From the NCBI GenBank assembly GCA_036897095.1, contig JAYMSP010001492.1, positions 1 through 31,529 on the forward strand: a DNA stretch of 31,529 bases. The letters are read 5' to 3'. The notes beneath the pieces are model-generated. The model was not told the DNA's origin, made no database searches, and saw only the letters and a list, made by a program, of their open reading frames with translations. The position numbers were made by a program, and so were the translations under genes. Each line of letters opens with the position of its first letter. Within the stretch, counting starts at the first letter, position 1. Below, piece by piece: positions 1 to 12,013 of the stretch. The stretch comes from Plantago elongata. Lineage: Eukaryota > Streptophyta > Magnoliopsida > Lamiales > Plantaginaceae.

Positions 1-29
<29 letters not shown>
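1..29. repeat. (TA)n microsatellite
   Basis: Uninterrupted TA dinucleotides run from the window edge to base 29, so the true length is unknown. The rest of 30-330 lies downstream of the hydrolase stop codon and shows nothing recognisable beyond probable 3' UTR. Confidence 0.95.
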
Positions 30-33
<4 letters not shown>

Positions 34-330
34 TTAATATCTGTCGAGTCATAACGGACCATAAACTAGTTCATTTCAGATTAGATATGCGGTGGCATGG
101 AACTATGGATTGGTAATACACACTTCCTTGTGCGTAAAAAATCACACAAATATTTGGTTTTCATACAGGTATACTGTTAAATGAATTGAACAAGTTCAGT
201 AAATTAAGTAGGTTATATAATGCTAACAATCTACACATGTTTGGCAACTGCCATATCATTCAATAAGGGACCAAATCCAGCATAATCTTTCTTCCCAATG
301 ATCAGATGTAAGTATAATATAACTCTATAT

Positions 331-3300
331 CTATACCTCAAGGTGCTCAAGGCCACGCGTATTGCTGAAACAGTTCGCATCTGATGGATTTGAAGATGTA
401 AGATTGGAAGACCTGGCTTGCTCCAAGTGTTCCAAGAAGTCCATTACAACTGGATCGGTCCATGGAGCTCCCAGTGGAGCTTCCTTGCCTGCCACCCAGC
501 CTAAATGGCCACCTCTGGGTGTAACTATCAGCATGCAGTTTGGATTCTTCTGAATGAGGCATAAGATCAAAGAGAACAAGAGTAAGTTAACCTTATGGTC
601 CTGCATTAGGTATCAATCAAACCATGTTACCACGCAAAACATTTGTCAAATAAATGAGGAAGACACCGAAAAGTGCAGTTTCCTTTTGCTTTCTTTTTCC
701 TACAGTATTGCCTGCTTATTCTAGACATTTCACCCATCTTAAAAAATAGGGAATACAAATTATGAGTTTGGATTTCCATTAAAGAGAATGGATTTCGACC
801 CAAATTACTACAATTAATCTCATTCCTTATGCTGTGAAAGGATAATTGTAAAATTTTAGCATCTATGTGCACCTAATATATAATGTTTACACTTAACCCA
901 GCAATTTTAGGGCCGGTTTTCCATTTAAGAGAAAGCAATGCCATAAATCCAAATCACTTTAATTAAATCTTATTCCAAGTTGTCCAGGGATACTTGCAAG
1001 ATATATCATCTACGCACCTAATATGTAAGGGAGCGAGTAACTGTAACGAGAGACCATCTCTCCAGAGACGAGAATTTTGTTTCGTTCTCTCCGATACAAG
1101 GTCACTCACAAAAGTTTTTAAACCCAATACTTGAAACGCAAGAAATAAGACATCTTCACATTGTTTCGGTTTTATAAAGTTAAACAACTTCACAGTTCAC
1201 ACTGCAAGGGTATTTATGGGACATGCAAAGACAATATAAAATATATATCACCAGAAGTTTGTGGAATACAACACAAGTTCTGGAAGATGCTGAGTGATAC
1301 AAGCTTACACGACGCTCTCATGAGACAGTTAATGATCCTTACTCCTTTCTATTGTTCTTTTGTCCTAGTATATAATAGTACAAAATATATCACCATGGCA
1401 TTTCAGATTTTATCAGCAGAGAATATCTTGACTTTCACTTGATGTGATGGTAGAAAATATTGTTTTCAAGTGAACCAAGTTTTTAGAAGGTAAAACATAT
1501 GAAAAATCTAGAGATCAGCAGAACCTGGATGTCTTCTCGAGGGATGCCCCGAGATGGTGCAATTGGATCATTTTCCGCCTGAAATTAATCTTGAAATGAA
1601 AAATATAAGACTCAAACAATAGGCAGGCTATGTGTTAAATATATTGCAAAACATCCAGAATAAAAATGAAGAGAAATACTTGCACCACACAGGTTTGTTT
1701 GACACTAGGTGGAAACAAAACAAGCAAGGAAGATGACTTTGCTACTATATGGAAGCAAAAAGCAGTCCCTGGTTGTAAGGATTAGAAATAAAATCAAGCT
1801 AAAGAAATAAAATCCTACATCAATTTTGGAAAGGCTATCACATAAGTAAAATTGGGGCAAGCCCTTCATACACTCCTGTAATCCTTTGTGAGTCACAATA
1901 AATATCCAATTTGCGCCGAAAGAAACAAGATAAGAAGCCAATTACCAACCAGAAGTACTTAACATTACATTATACGGTTGCTCTAAGCCTCTAATCAAGT
2001 GCCAATAACAAGAAAACACAAAGTAAAGATTAAAGAAGTGAAATTCAAAGGGGAACAAGTTTGATAAACTAGAAAAACAAAAGGAATTCACATTTCTAAA
2101 CAATATGACGAATGGCCCAACGAAACGGAGTATTTAGCTCAAACCAGCAAAAAATCAACCAACTACTTGGCCCCAATATTATCCACGGAGTTCATAAACT
2201 ACTTCAGGAAATAATATCAGGGATTGTAAACTGATCTTGCCTGGATACAAAGTAGAGGAATGGAGACATTTTGTATGGCATCAGAGCTGCTCGAGTTTGA
2301 GTAGTAGTCGTCGACCGATTTGAATCCAAATGAAACTGATAGTGTGAGCGAAAAGTAGTAAGTGATCAGTGGCATAGCAAGACTTTGTTGCATCCATAAA
2401 ACAATACAGACCTCGTGTGAGTCCCTCATCAAATTCTCTGACAGACTTCGCATTAGCAGCTAGTGGTATATTAAATTCACCACCGATATCTTCAAATAAA
2501 AGAGCATGTCTGGAAAATTATGATGCCCCGTTAAATGGATCCATACTCAAGACATATAATGTGATATAACATAGACAAGTAACTAATTTGAGGCCCTAAT
2601 GATTAAATATTAACATGCATGATATGTCAGAAATTATTCCATGGTTAGTGGTTACCTCTTGAAAATTTTGCAGAGTGCATTAGCTAGAGCTTTGTCATAA
2701 ACAATGTTGAATCCCTTATGAAAATCTTCATCTGCGATTACCAAGTTGAAAGGATTGCACAGGGATACAGCTCCGGAAAGAGGGCATGAGTGAGATTCCT
2801 GAAGCAGTAAAACAATGAATACGATAGCAACAGTACTCCTATAAAAAGAAGAAAAGTTGAGAGATAAAATACATAATAGAAGTATACACACTAATTAGCT
2901 TTACTCAAATATTTTATTGTATCTCTGAGAACATCAAAGACATCGAGCTTCTTTTATTTTTTTTTATTTTTTTAATCTGGGGACAAAGTTCGGAGATACA
3001 AAATGCACTTGCTCCTGAGTGAATTAACTAGTATAATTAGAAATTCAGCTACAATTTCCAGTGTTTTCTATTCTTCTAGTCCCAGGATGCTTAAGGTACA
3101 CAAATCACTAGAGTTACGTGGAGTAAAGAGTATAACTTAATGAAAGCCATGGGTTACACTGTTACAGCAGGCAAAAGCAACAGACAAATAAGCTATGATC
3201 ATTTATGATGTTTAATAAAGTCCAGCATTCAAAGATTTGAAAATGTGAACACTGATCCAAAGCAGAGACAGACGAGCCATTTATCGGAATAGACCTAATA

Positions 3301-4654
3301 ATTCTATGAAAGCACGTAACATCAAAACTGCATTCTCCGTAACAACCATGAAATATTTATTCAAAAGATAATACAGTGTGTGGGAAGCACACATTTGGTC
3401 ACTAGTTAGGCAAAAGTAAATTCAAGATAGAGCAAGTGAAACTGCCTTCATGCGTTGAAAACACAATATACATGAATTAAAGAGAATGGGAATGAAAAGC
3501 AGAACCTCAAATAAATTCAGAGTTTCTAGTACCTGTCCCACATATTGAACAAGAATGTTTGCTCCAAGGGACCAGCCAGCAGCATAGAGGTTAGCTTTGG
3601 GGTATCGCTTGCCAACATGCTCCACCACCTCCGAAATATCTCCTAGAAACGAAGCTGAATAGAACTGCAGAAATTAGCTGGTCATGAAATAAATGGCAGA
3701 GAACAGAAATCAAAATTCTCCACCTTATGTTTGGGCACAAAAACTACTAATCGTATTAGAAGCACAACACGGAGAATATCACTCCGACCCAAAGTAAAGT
3801 ACCTGTGGTGTGATCACAGGACTGTCTCCACAACCTCTACTATTGAACACGACAACTCGCCATCCTTTACTCCTCGCTCGTAACAGCATATGCCTCACAT
3901 ACGTGTCGTCGCTACCACCCGTCAAACCAGGCTGCAAGAAATCAATAAAACACCATGAATCCATAACTACATTCACCATCAGCAACTGACATTCTCCACA
4001 GCTCAGCCTAATCTACCACTACACTACAAGTTCCGGAGCAACTATAGATACACCAAAGCCTCAATCCTGTGGTACTGAACACTAGAAATGAATCTCGATT
4101 CAACAGATACAGCTACTCAATACTACCTATCTACCTCTTCCGATCATAGCTATAGCCACTTTTTACGATTTAAATTCCCAACCGGTCTACTTCCCAATTC
4201 ATTAGTGACATACTGACATAGGTGAAAACATCAATTATTTTGAGGTAACAACAATTAGGTAAGTTCTCACCAGCAGGATGAGAAGCGGAGAATCGGCAGG
4301 CAAGGTCCGATCATCACCGGAGACCCAGTCGAGTGCGACGGTTCCTCCATCCGCAGTGCGGAGGCACTCTCGCCGGAATTTCACTTCGGGAAGCGAACGG
4401 AAGAATGCGGCGAAGATTGTCTCGACGTGGCGATTCGAGGCGATGAGTGCATAAGGAATGTAGGGCAGTTGAAGTGACTTGAATGCCGGAAGGAACTTCT
4501 CAGCAGCTCCACCGATGACTTCCAGTGACGGGTGGTGGAGGTCTCCGGACATTGCGGCGGTAGGTCGGAGAGTTGAGAATCGGATGGGTTTAGTTTTGGT
4601 GGTGAAGTGGCGGAGAGGAGTGGCGATGGCAGAGCCCAAGGAGGCTTTGGCCAT
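331..4654 (-). CDS. EMB8-like alpha/beta hydrolase, 8 exons
   Basis: This is a serine hydrolase-fold protein of the embryogenesis-associated EMB8 / YheT-like family; its substrate is unknown (an esterase or lipase-type role is usually assumed). Exons on the minus strand are 4654-4271, 3931-3803, 3664-3533, 2798-2656, 2509-2412, 2335-2241, 1578-1525 and 549-331. They join in frame to 417 aa, a normal length for the family. The start is the ATG at 4654 (MAKASLG); the open frame extends upstream only with non-ATG codons. Visible motifs are LPGLTGGS (oxyanion-loop region), the nucleophile elbow GWSLGAN (Ser203), NDPIAP (Asp331) and GGHLGW (His360), so the catalytic triad is complete. The first ~35 residues are rich in S, T, K and R with few acids, which could be a plastid or mitochondrial transit peptide (inference). 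Intron 6 appears to use a GC donor (CAG|GCAAGA at 2240-2239). Intron 7 (550-1524) holds two diverged copies of a ~60-bp repeat. The family assignment is firm; the biochemical role is not. Confidence 0.93.
770..977. repeat. Diverged ~60-bp repeat pair in intron 7
   Basis: The stretches 770-835 and 917-977 share TTTCCATT/TAAGAGAA, AAATCCAAAT/CCCAAATTAC and AATTAA...ATTCC blocks in the same order. They lie in the last intron of the hydrolase gene. They may be two fragments of one old MITE or a small tandem duplication; no clear terminal repeats were seen. Confidence 0.35.
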
Positions 4655-4724
4655 TTGGTCGGTAAAGTAGAAGAGGGAAGAAATCGAGTGGCTGGAAAGG
4701 AAAGTATATTCCAAACTTTTTTAT

Positions 4725-4733
4725 TATTTTATA
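4725..4733 (-). promoter_or_regulatory. TATA box of the EMB8-like gene
   Basis: TATAAAATA on the minus strand lies 71 bp upstream of the ATG at 4654. That leaves room for a 5' UTR of about 40 nt. Position and sequence fit a plant TATA box; there is no direct evidence for the start site. Confidence 0.45.
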
Positions 4734-4739
4734 GCTCAT

Positions 4740-5444
4740 ATTACATTTTGGTCCTTTGAGTTTTCTTTATCTGCATCTATGTGTTGTATTTTGGTACTTC
4801 AATAATTTAAAACATGTTAGGAGAAATTTATGTTGATTCGATTTTAAGTCGTGCTTGAGTTGACTCCTTTAGAAAAGAGGGGTAGAGGGGATTAACACTT
4901 TTATCCGGTTGCCTATGTCAAGTTAGGATATGATTCAAACACTTTTAAAAGTGTGATCAGTAATAAATGTGTACCTCATAAATGAATATTTTAGTTTATT
5001 TATACAGAAGAAGATCACAATACGAGCTAGGTGGGTCCTTATTCATCCTCATTTTAGGTGACAACTCCCAAGGATGTTTTTGTTCATTGAGTGAACCCTT
5101 GGAGGCCTATGGACCTCCCCTCGAAGGGACATAGTTAAGAAAGTAATCTTAGGTGGCTGTGAAACTCCCTTCAGATGAATCCTACGAAATGCATTTGCAG
5201 GGGTCCCCTCTAACGGGGTAGAGCAAGTTCGAACACGTTAATCTTTGACCAAGATGGCTCTTCGGCACTGTTGAACTTTGGCAAAGAGCCAAAGACATAT
5301 TTCTACAGTATCAGTAGTTGGTCTTTGTCAATTTTGGCACTGTTGTTTCTGGAATCAGTTGCAGTAATGAGTAATTTGCAATTGTAAGAAACACAACCAG
5401 AAATGATCAATATGATTTCTCGAACACTCTTCATTCTGAATTCA
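4740..5444. other. Intergenic region, no gene recognised
   Basis: This gap lies between the hydrolase promoter and the 3' end of the first NPF gene. It has no substantial open frame. A stretch at 4860-5270 is less AT-rich than its surroundings, with GGGGTAGAGGGG-like and GGTCCCCTC-like strings, and looks like a decayed repeat, but I could not assign a family. Confidence 0.5.
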
Positions 5445-7440
5445 TCAGTTCTTGTTACATTCGTCATCAACTTCGACTGGTTGGTACTTATACAAGGATG
5501 AGCATACAAGAAAGTAAGCAAAATTAGCTGCTCCTAACACACAGCACACCCAATACACATTATCCAGCCTCCCATTGTTTATGTTGTCTGGCAACCATCC
5601 AGATGCCTTTTGAATCAGATCAATCACCGCGTTGCTAATATAAAACGCAATACCAATGAACATAGCAACAGCTGCAGATGACGTGCTTTTTAGTGATTCT
5701 GGAAATTCTTGGTAGTATAGTGCAATATTTGAAGGAAAGTGGAATGCTTCTCCTGCACCAGCGATTGCTAGTTGTATTACTAGCCAGAAGACTGACATGG
5801 GAACTACAGCACCTGTTTGGTCCTGTAGATGCTCTGAGGGTACGAGTTTTAGCCTTTTCGATTCGACTAGTGCTGACACGGCCATGCTGATTATAGTAAG
5901 GACATGTCCAATCCCAACACGTTGGAGAAGCGTCAGGGGCCTCCGAGTAAGCTTTTCCCACAGGGGGAATAAGAGCCGATCAATGATGAAAATGGAGGTT
6001 GAAGTTGAAATCAGTATGAAAACTGGAACTGAACCAGCAGGGAAATGGAAATGTGGTCCTAAACGACGGTCCATGGTTAAGGCCTGGAGAATTGCTAAAC
6101 TGAGCTGGATAGCTAGTGGAGTGCACAAGAATAAACCAGTGGACCATAGAGGTAAGATTTTTATCAGGCTTTTCAGATCATCCACTTGTTGCACCGAACA
6201 TAGTTTCCATGGGTTATTGATTGAACCGTCTGACATTTTTGTTCTGTCAGTTTTCAATGCTGCTCGGTTTAAGAACCTACAGATGTTATCAAAACTAGTA
6301 GTCAGATAGGCTGTACTGAAATATTCTAGTGGAAGTTCAGAACATGTATGACAGAGTGTTTTCGACAATTTAATGAAGCTACTTGAGAAATTTTCCACTT
6401 TAAAGATGCTTCTGACTAAGGGAAGGAACAGAGAAGTAACCTGAAGAATGTTGTAGGATTCTTGGCTTCTGATTTTGTAGCATCCAAGTCATGGTACTTA
6501 TCCTCCCCATTTCCCAAAAGAATAACTTTTCGCTTACTAAAAGCTGCCACAATTACTTGAGCTAAGCTCTTGAACGGGCTTCCTTGGGGCTTATCAATAC
6601 GATAAAATCGACCACCAGCTAAGAAAATTGCTAAACCAAGCACATTAGCCACTGCACATAGGATGAAACCCAATGTCCAGCTGATACTGTCTTGAACATA
6701 CACTATCGCGGTAGAGCTAATAACAGTAGCCGTGTACATTGTGAAGATATACCAGTTGAAGAAAATCCCTTTATGCTTTGGGCTGTCGAACTGATCAGCC
6801 CCCATTGGTGCTATGGTAAAACGTGTTCCTGCATTCCCAAGGGATCCCAGGACTAATGCAAGATAGATGATAGCCAATTGGAGTTCTGATGGATACTTGC
6901 ACATGCTTGCTCCATTTTCACATGCTGGTGGCCTTAGGTGATTGATTGCTGCTGTTAATAATAGAAGCACCACTCCCTACATGATATGAAATGATAAGAG
7001 TACGATTTACAAATAACAATCAGCAGAAGGCATAGAAATTACCAGCAGGGAGACAAGAGACGAAATCCAAATGACCGTGAAGTTGCCGACATATGAGTCT
7101 GCAACTATCGCGCCAATGATAGGAAACATGGTAATAGTTCCGTTGACGAAATTGTATATCTTAGCAGCAGTTACGCTCTTAATATTGAATTCTTGAATCA
7201 AGTAGACAATCAGGTTGCTGATCCATCCTCCTGAAGCTAGCGATAATCCAGCCATCGTTCCTTTTGTACCGTAACATTAACCATCAGTTCGCGACACAAA
7301 TATAAGCTAAAAAGCTGAACAACATAGTATTTGATTTTTCAGGAATTACCTATCATGAAGGGGAAGGTAATCCAGCCTCCCTTTCCGCCACGAGCCGGTA
7401 GCCGCACCACCTCATCCATGGTAGCTACTGAATTCTCCAT
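5445..7440 (-). CDS. NPF2/NAXT-like NRT1/PTR family transporter, 4 exons (copy 1)
   Basis: This is a 12-helix major-facilitator transporter of the NRT1/PTR (NPF) family. It most resembles the NPF2 nitrate-excretion (NAXT) group, whose members move nitrate or chloride across the plasma membrane. Exons on the minus strand are 7440-7350, 7260-7043, 6976-6441 and 6276-5445, giving 558 aa, normal for the family. All introns are GT-AG. The start MENSVATMDEVV precedes the conserved GGWITFPF. Other family marks are NLIVYLIQEFNIKS (TM1-2), DSYVG, NPWKLCSVQQVDDLK, MDRRLGP, LQRVGIGH, GEAFHF and YYQEFPESLKS. The TM1 ExxER proton-coupling motif found in most NPF proteins is absent; the aligned segment reads GLSLASGGWISN. 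As I recall, this absence is typical of the NAXT group. It is tandem with a second copy 2.2 kb upstream. Nitrate or another anion is the likely substrate by homology; other NPF2 substrates cannot be excluded. Confidence 0.93.
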
Positions 7441-8082
7441 GAACTCTGTACTCAGCAGTGTACTATTTGTCAAGGTTTGAGTAAAAGTTTAAGCTGAGAA
7501 GGTAGTTGGTGGAGTAACAGGACTAACAGCAAAACAGTGACATTATTATTGGTGTAACAACCATTCTTTGGATAGATTGTAGTATTTGCCAACAGATAAG
7601 TCAATGATATTGTCCAAGCCCAGATTAATTTAACCTATATCATCAATGATTGATGAAGCAACTTGCAGAAAGATTCTTAGGTAAAAACACTACAAAATAA
7701 TGTGCCTGTTTTAATGAAAGGGAAAAGATAAATATCTATGACTAAACTTAACAATTTTTCTGAACTAGTCATCATCATCAGAGCTAATATTTTCTACACC
7801 AGTCAATATCATCTTTTCCCTAAAGAAAAATGAGTACTGAGGCTTTATGCTAACCAAGAAGAAGATTTATGCACAATATTAATGGTTTTCATTAGATGAC
7901 TATGTGTGATTAAGTAAGCAACTTATTGCATATACTATCATGTCCCAGAATAAATATTTAATTTTACTTTTTCCTTGATAACAATGTTCAATTTTAAATT
8001 TAATTTTTTCATATTTAATATCTCTAATGAATTTTTAAAATATTTATGTATATGCATAATAAAAATTGAAAATGTTATATTT

Positions 8083-8172
8083 GATTTTATTTTTTTTAAA
8101 GAGTTAAAGGCTGACTCAAATTCCCGATTAATTGGTTGGAGTTGCAGCGTCTTACCAACTGAACTGTACTTC
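8083..8172 (-). repeat. tRNA-like relic or short SINE with A-rich tail
   Basis: Read on the minus strand, AGTTCAGTTGGTAAGACG (8165-8148) matches a Pol III A box. GGGAATTTGAGTC (8124-8112) is a weak B box, followed by an A-rich run (8102-8083). The box spacing is shorter than in a real tRNA and no cloverleaf closes, so this is not a functional tRNA. The flanks show only a rough TGTTA...ATTT similarity, which may be a decayed target duplication. Confidence 0.35.
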
Positions 8173-9129
8173 GTTGTTAATATTTAATAATATTAAACTT
8201 TTTACTTCTTTTGTCAACATTAGCTATATTAGTTATATTAGAAGAATGAAAAGTTGAGTATGAAACGAATAAAGTATATTATTTTCACTTACGTAAACAC
8301 GCACATTAGTGGCCTAGATTAAATCCTTAGTATATTTTATGAATTCATCTATCTTAAAGGTAGATCGATGATGAAAAGGATGTTTTGTATGGCACTTTAC
8401 ACGCCAAACAGGAAACTTGAAAAGTGATGGCTTCACCAATACAACATTGAGGTTGATTCAAGCGAAAGGAAAGATAACAGTAGCATTTACAATTGTATAG
8501 TGCAAACACGAATTAGATCATCTTCCTTCAAATTCACATATGTGGATCACACCCATGCATATATTTTGTACGAATGCCACAGGTCTTCAACCCTCTGGTA
8601 ACTATGATAATTAAAGTTGAAAGCCACTTTTAGCACAGTATATATGGTAAGGTCTACCTGATATAGTCTAGGCTACCATGATTTAGGCATCCAACAAGTC
8701 TGTCATTTTACGGTCCATTATGTGAACACAAAGCAACCCCAATGAGCCAGAAAGTGTAGCATTGTGCTGGACTGCTGGTTATGCTCTTTTTACTGATAGA
8801 AGTGGAAAATTCCTGCTAGTGAAACGGCAACTGAGGGACTTATCCTGGGAAACCATGAACGGTGCACACACCGAGGAATAGAAAGGAGTTCTAGAAATCC
8901 TCCCTGTGAGGCTATGATCGATAAGTTTGTTAATTTTATACACTTACCTGCAAGTGTTCATACAGAAATATACAGTCATCCTGAATAACGTCATATAATC
9001 AAAATATACAAACTTTAGCCTAAGTGCTTAACTATATACCGCCACGGATACAAGTAGAAAACATAGGATCTGATTGTCATACAATTCAATTGCTTATTGA
9101 AATGGGTTTTGTTTTTTGTGTTTGAAATC

Positions 9130-9465
9130 CAATTCAAATTGGAGTAACCAAAATATCTTTACTATTATTCAATGTATCTCTAACCTACTTCACTCTCCCT
9201 TATTTTCAAATTAGTTATTTTAATACTACAATTCATAAATATAACCAATCATCTCATTACAACAAACTTAAAAATTAATTATTAACCAATCAAACTATCA
9301 CATATTACTTACACAAATCACCATTCTCTTACATAACCTATATAACAAACCTTAATATTCTATACAATTACAATTCTATACCAAACGTTAATTTTAACAA
9401 TCCAACTACAATTTGATCACTATTCATCCATTCAAACGGATCCAACTCCGATTATATCTCAAACA
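9130..9465 (-). repeat. MITE-like repeat, copy A
   Basis: The minus strand of this segment shares an ordered core (9403-9336) with copies near 28654-28720 and 31133-31200: ATTGTTAAAATT, TTTGGTATA, AATTGTAATTG and GTTTGTTATATA. Similarity to the third copy runs further, through a TCCGTTTGAATGGAT block. Ends are unclear; a weak terminal match GTTTGA(A/G)AT is seen near 9120 and 9462. Confidence 0.55.
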
Positions 9466-9597
9466 ATCACATATTCATTATTTCATAATGCACTCTTAAT
9501 TATCAGGCAGGCCATACTTGATCTCATCAGGATCAGTTCTACAGGATAATACTTCTATATCGCAATAATTTTATTGGCTGAAAGAGATTTTGCGCTC

Positions 9598-11940
9598 TTA
9601 ATATTTATCCTCCTCCATGACTTCTTCAACTTTCTTGTACTTGTACAGCCAAGCACAGACAAGATAATAGCCAAAGTTGAAAGTTCCAAGGACCACAAGC
9701 ACCCAATACATATTGTCAATTCTTCCATGATTGATATTGTCAGGCAACCATTTTGTTCTCTTCCTTACAAAGTCAATGACTGCAGTGCTCAAATAAAAGC
9801 CAACTCCTAATATCAGTGAGATCATAGCAGTGGCCATACTTTTCAGGCACGTGGGGAACTCTTGGTAGAAGAGTGCGATTTGTCCTGGAAAATGAAATGC
9901 TTCTCCTATTCCCAACACTGCAAGTTGTGGCACTAGCCATAACACTGACATTGGCACTATATCAGAACCTGTGAAAAACGGAGTTCAGTTTGCACTCGGT
10001 TGTCGGTTAGTACGTAAGAGAAAAGCGAACAAGTACATTTTGACGTCTGCTTAAGAAAACAGTGCAAAATGTAGAAATTTAGTTATAGCAAGAGTGAGTC
10101 CTTATGAAAAATTGCATTTCCACAACAGCTACAAAACATGAAAGACTGTCAGTTTCCATGTAAAAACAGTTTACTTATTGGATTAAGTATAAACATAAGA
10201 ACCAATGTTGTTAAATCTGAACGTTATAACAGCTAGTTTTAAGTAAAATTTATACAGGTTTTTGGAAACGTTGGTTTTGTTTTGTTTTAAAGGATACCTT
10301 GTAATTGGTGGGAGTAGAATGAGCTCCTCCTCCTTGATTCAACAAGGGCAGATACTGCCATAGCAGCCACATTTATGACATGACCAACGGCAACTTGCTG
10401 CAAAGGAGTGACATTTCGAGATGTATATTTCTTCCAAGCAGGCCAGACAATACGTTCTAATAGCACGATGAATATTGCGGTTGAGAGCATTGAGAAGACC
10501 AACATGGTGCCTACTGGGATTTGAAAATTCGGTGTCAAATGGCGGTCCATTGTTAAGGCTTGGAGAAGCGAAAGGTTACTCTGAATTGCGATTGGGGTGC
10601 TAACAAATATCCCTGTTGACCATAATGGACAAATTCTGAGTAACACTTTGAGGTCTTCCACTTGTTGCACAGAGCATAATTTCCATGGATTCGAAACAGT
10701 ATCATCTTTTTGGATGTCCTCTCTGCTAGTAATTAGCGCAGCACGATTAAAGAACCTGCATTGAAAAAAAAAAGATGAAGAGTTAGTCATAGTTTTTGTA
10801 ACTTTTGGCAGCAGTTAGCAAATTAAAATATTTTCATTTACATGAAGCTGCTTGAGGGTGTTTCAGCCACTCTTTTCAGGATTCCATTCCCATAGAAATA
10901 ATCACCATGTTGCAGGGAGATCTGCACTTTCCTTTTCCTAATACTCGCAACAACAACACGAACCAAGCTCGTGAAGGGGCTTCCTTGAGGCTTGTCATGA
11001 TAATAAAACCGATTCCCTGTCAGAAAAATGGCTAATGCTAGCAAACCTGCCACTAAGCTTATACCAAACCCCAATGCCCAGCTCACATTATCTTCAACAT
11101 ACACGATTGTTGATGATACAACAGAAGCAGCATATAGCACACTGAAATACCAACTGAAATAAGTAGCTTGATGTTTCGGATTCTTATACTGATTGGCTCC
11201 CATTGTTGCCAGGGTAAATCGTGTTCCACCTAGCCCGACTGTAGCAAGGGCCAGAGCTGTATATAGCAGGGTGTATTGTAACTTTGTTGGGCCGGTACAA
11301 AAGATCATGCCAGCATTGTCACATTTAGGCGGCTTCAATCCATCTATTGTCACGCTGAAGACAAGGAGTACGATACCCTACAAGTTTATGACAGGGAACA
11401 TTACCGGAATTTTACTTGTGAAAGATTAGATAATTGAAGTTGTGATATACTGATATAAAGTGCAAATACACGTTTCTATGCATACCATCAAAGAGAGTAG
11501 AGAGGATATCAAAATGACAGAGAAACAGCCAAGACATGAATCAGCAAGAATCGCTCCAAATATGGGGCAAAATGAGATACAGCCATAGACTATGTTCGCA
11601 ATCTGAGTAGCATCTATACTCTTAATGTTGAACTCATTGATCAGGAACACGATGATGTTGCTTAGCCACCCGCCTCCTGACAATGTCAGTCCCGCAAAAG
11701 TTGCTGCATATATATACGTTCATGTCAAAGTAAATTCTTACTATCAAAATACTCAAATAAATGAAGAATCTGCAAGTAACTGATCAATTTGGAAGAAGAA
11801 AAAATGAGGTAACGGGGACCTAAGAAAAAGGGTAGAGTCATCCAGCCACCACGCCTGCCACCGGAAGTGGATATCAATCCCGGTGATTCGCCATCATCTC
11901 CGGGAGCTGAAACTGGACCTGCAGTGTGTAAAGCAGCCAT
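9598..11940 (-). CDS. NPF2/NAXT-like NRT1/PTR family transporter, 5 exons (copy 2)
   Basis: This is the second member of the tandem NPF pair. Exons on the minus strand are 11940-11820, 11703-11486, 11377-10842, 10755-10298 and 9968-9598, giving 567 aa in one open frame. Exons 2 and 3 are 218 and 536 bp, exactly as in copy 1. The last coding block is split by an extra 329-bp intron (10297-9969) that copy 1 lacks. The N-terminus is longer (MAALHTAGPVSAPGDDGESP) and leads into RRGGWMTLPFFL. Family marks include NIIVFLINEFNIKS, GGTRFTLATMGANQY, NPWKLCSVQQVEDLK, MDRHLTP, GEAFHFPGQ, YQEFPTCLKS and LPDNINHGRIDN. TM1 has no ExxER motif. The exon 1 donor (G|GTCCCC) is weak, but the junction gives a gap-free alignment (FFLATFAGL) with copy 1 (FMIGTMAGL). 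Role by homology: plasma-membrane anion (nitrate-type) transport. Confidence 0.92.
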
Positions 11941-12005
11941 ATGTTCTCCTTCTAACTTTGCAATAACCTTTTACTAGGTACACATCATTTAGCCTAGCTT
12001 GGGTG

Positions 12006-12013
12006 TTTAAATA
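12006..12013 (-). promoter_or_regulatory. Possible TATA-like element of NPF copy 2
   Basis: TATTTAAA on the minus strand lies about 66 bp upstream of the ATG at 11940, a usual distance for a plant TATA box. The assignment rests on position and sequence only. Confidence 0.3.

Larger units (their letters stand above)
7441..9597. other. Intergenic region between the two NPF genes
   Basis: This 2.2-kb gap is the promoter side of NPF copy 1 and the 3' side of copy 2. It contains no plausible gene. It holds a tRNA-like relic near 8083-8172 and a MITE-like repeat near 9130-9465, both listed separately. No clear TATA box was found just upstream of 7440. Confidence 0.6.

Noticed and set aside
4860-5300. 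Possible LTR-type fragment
   Set aside because: The composition hints at a repeat, but no paired end, primer-binding site or coding part was seen, so no element is claimed.
5797-6309. 170-aa plus-strand open frame
   Set aside because: It lies antisense to the last exon of NPF copy 1, which has full family similarity; the frame is a shadow.
9574-9810. 78-aa plus-strand open frame
   Set aside because: Antisense to the last exon of NPF copy 2, with no motif of its own.
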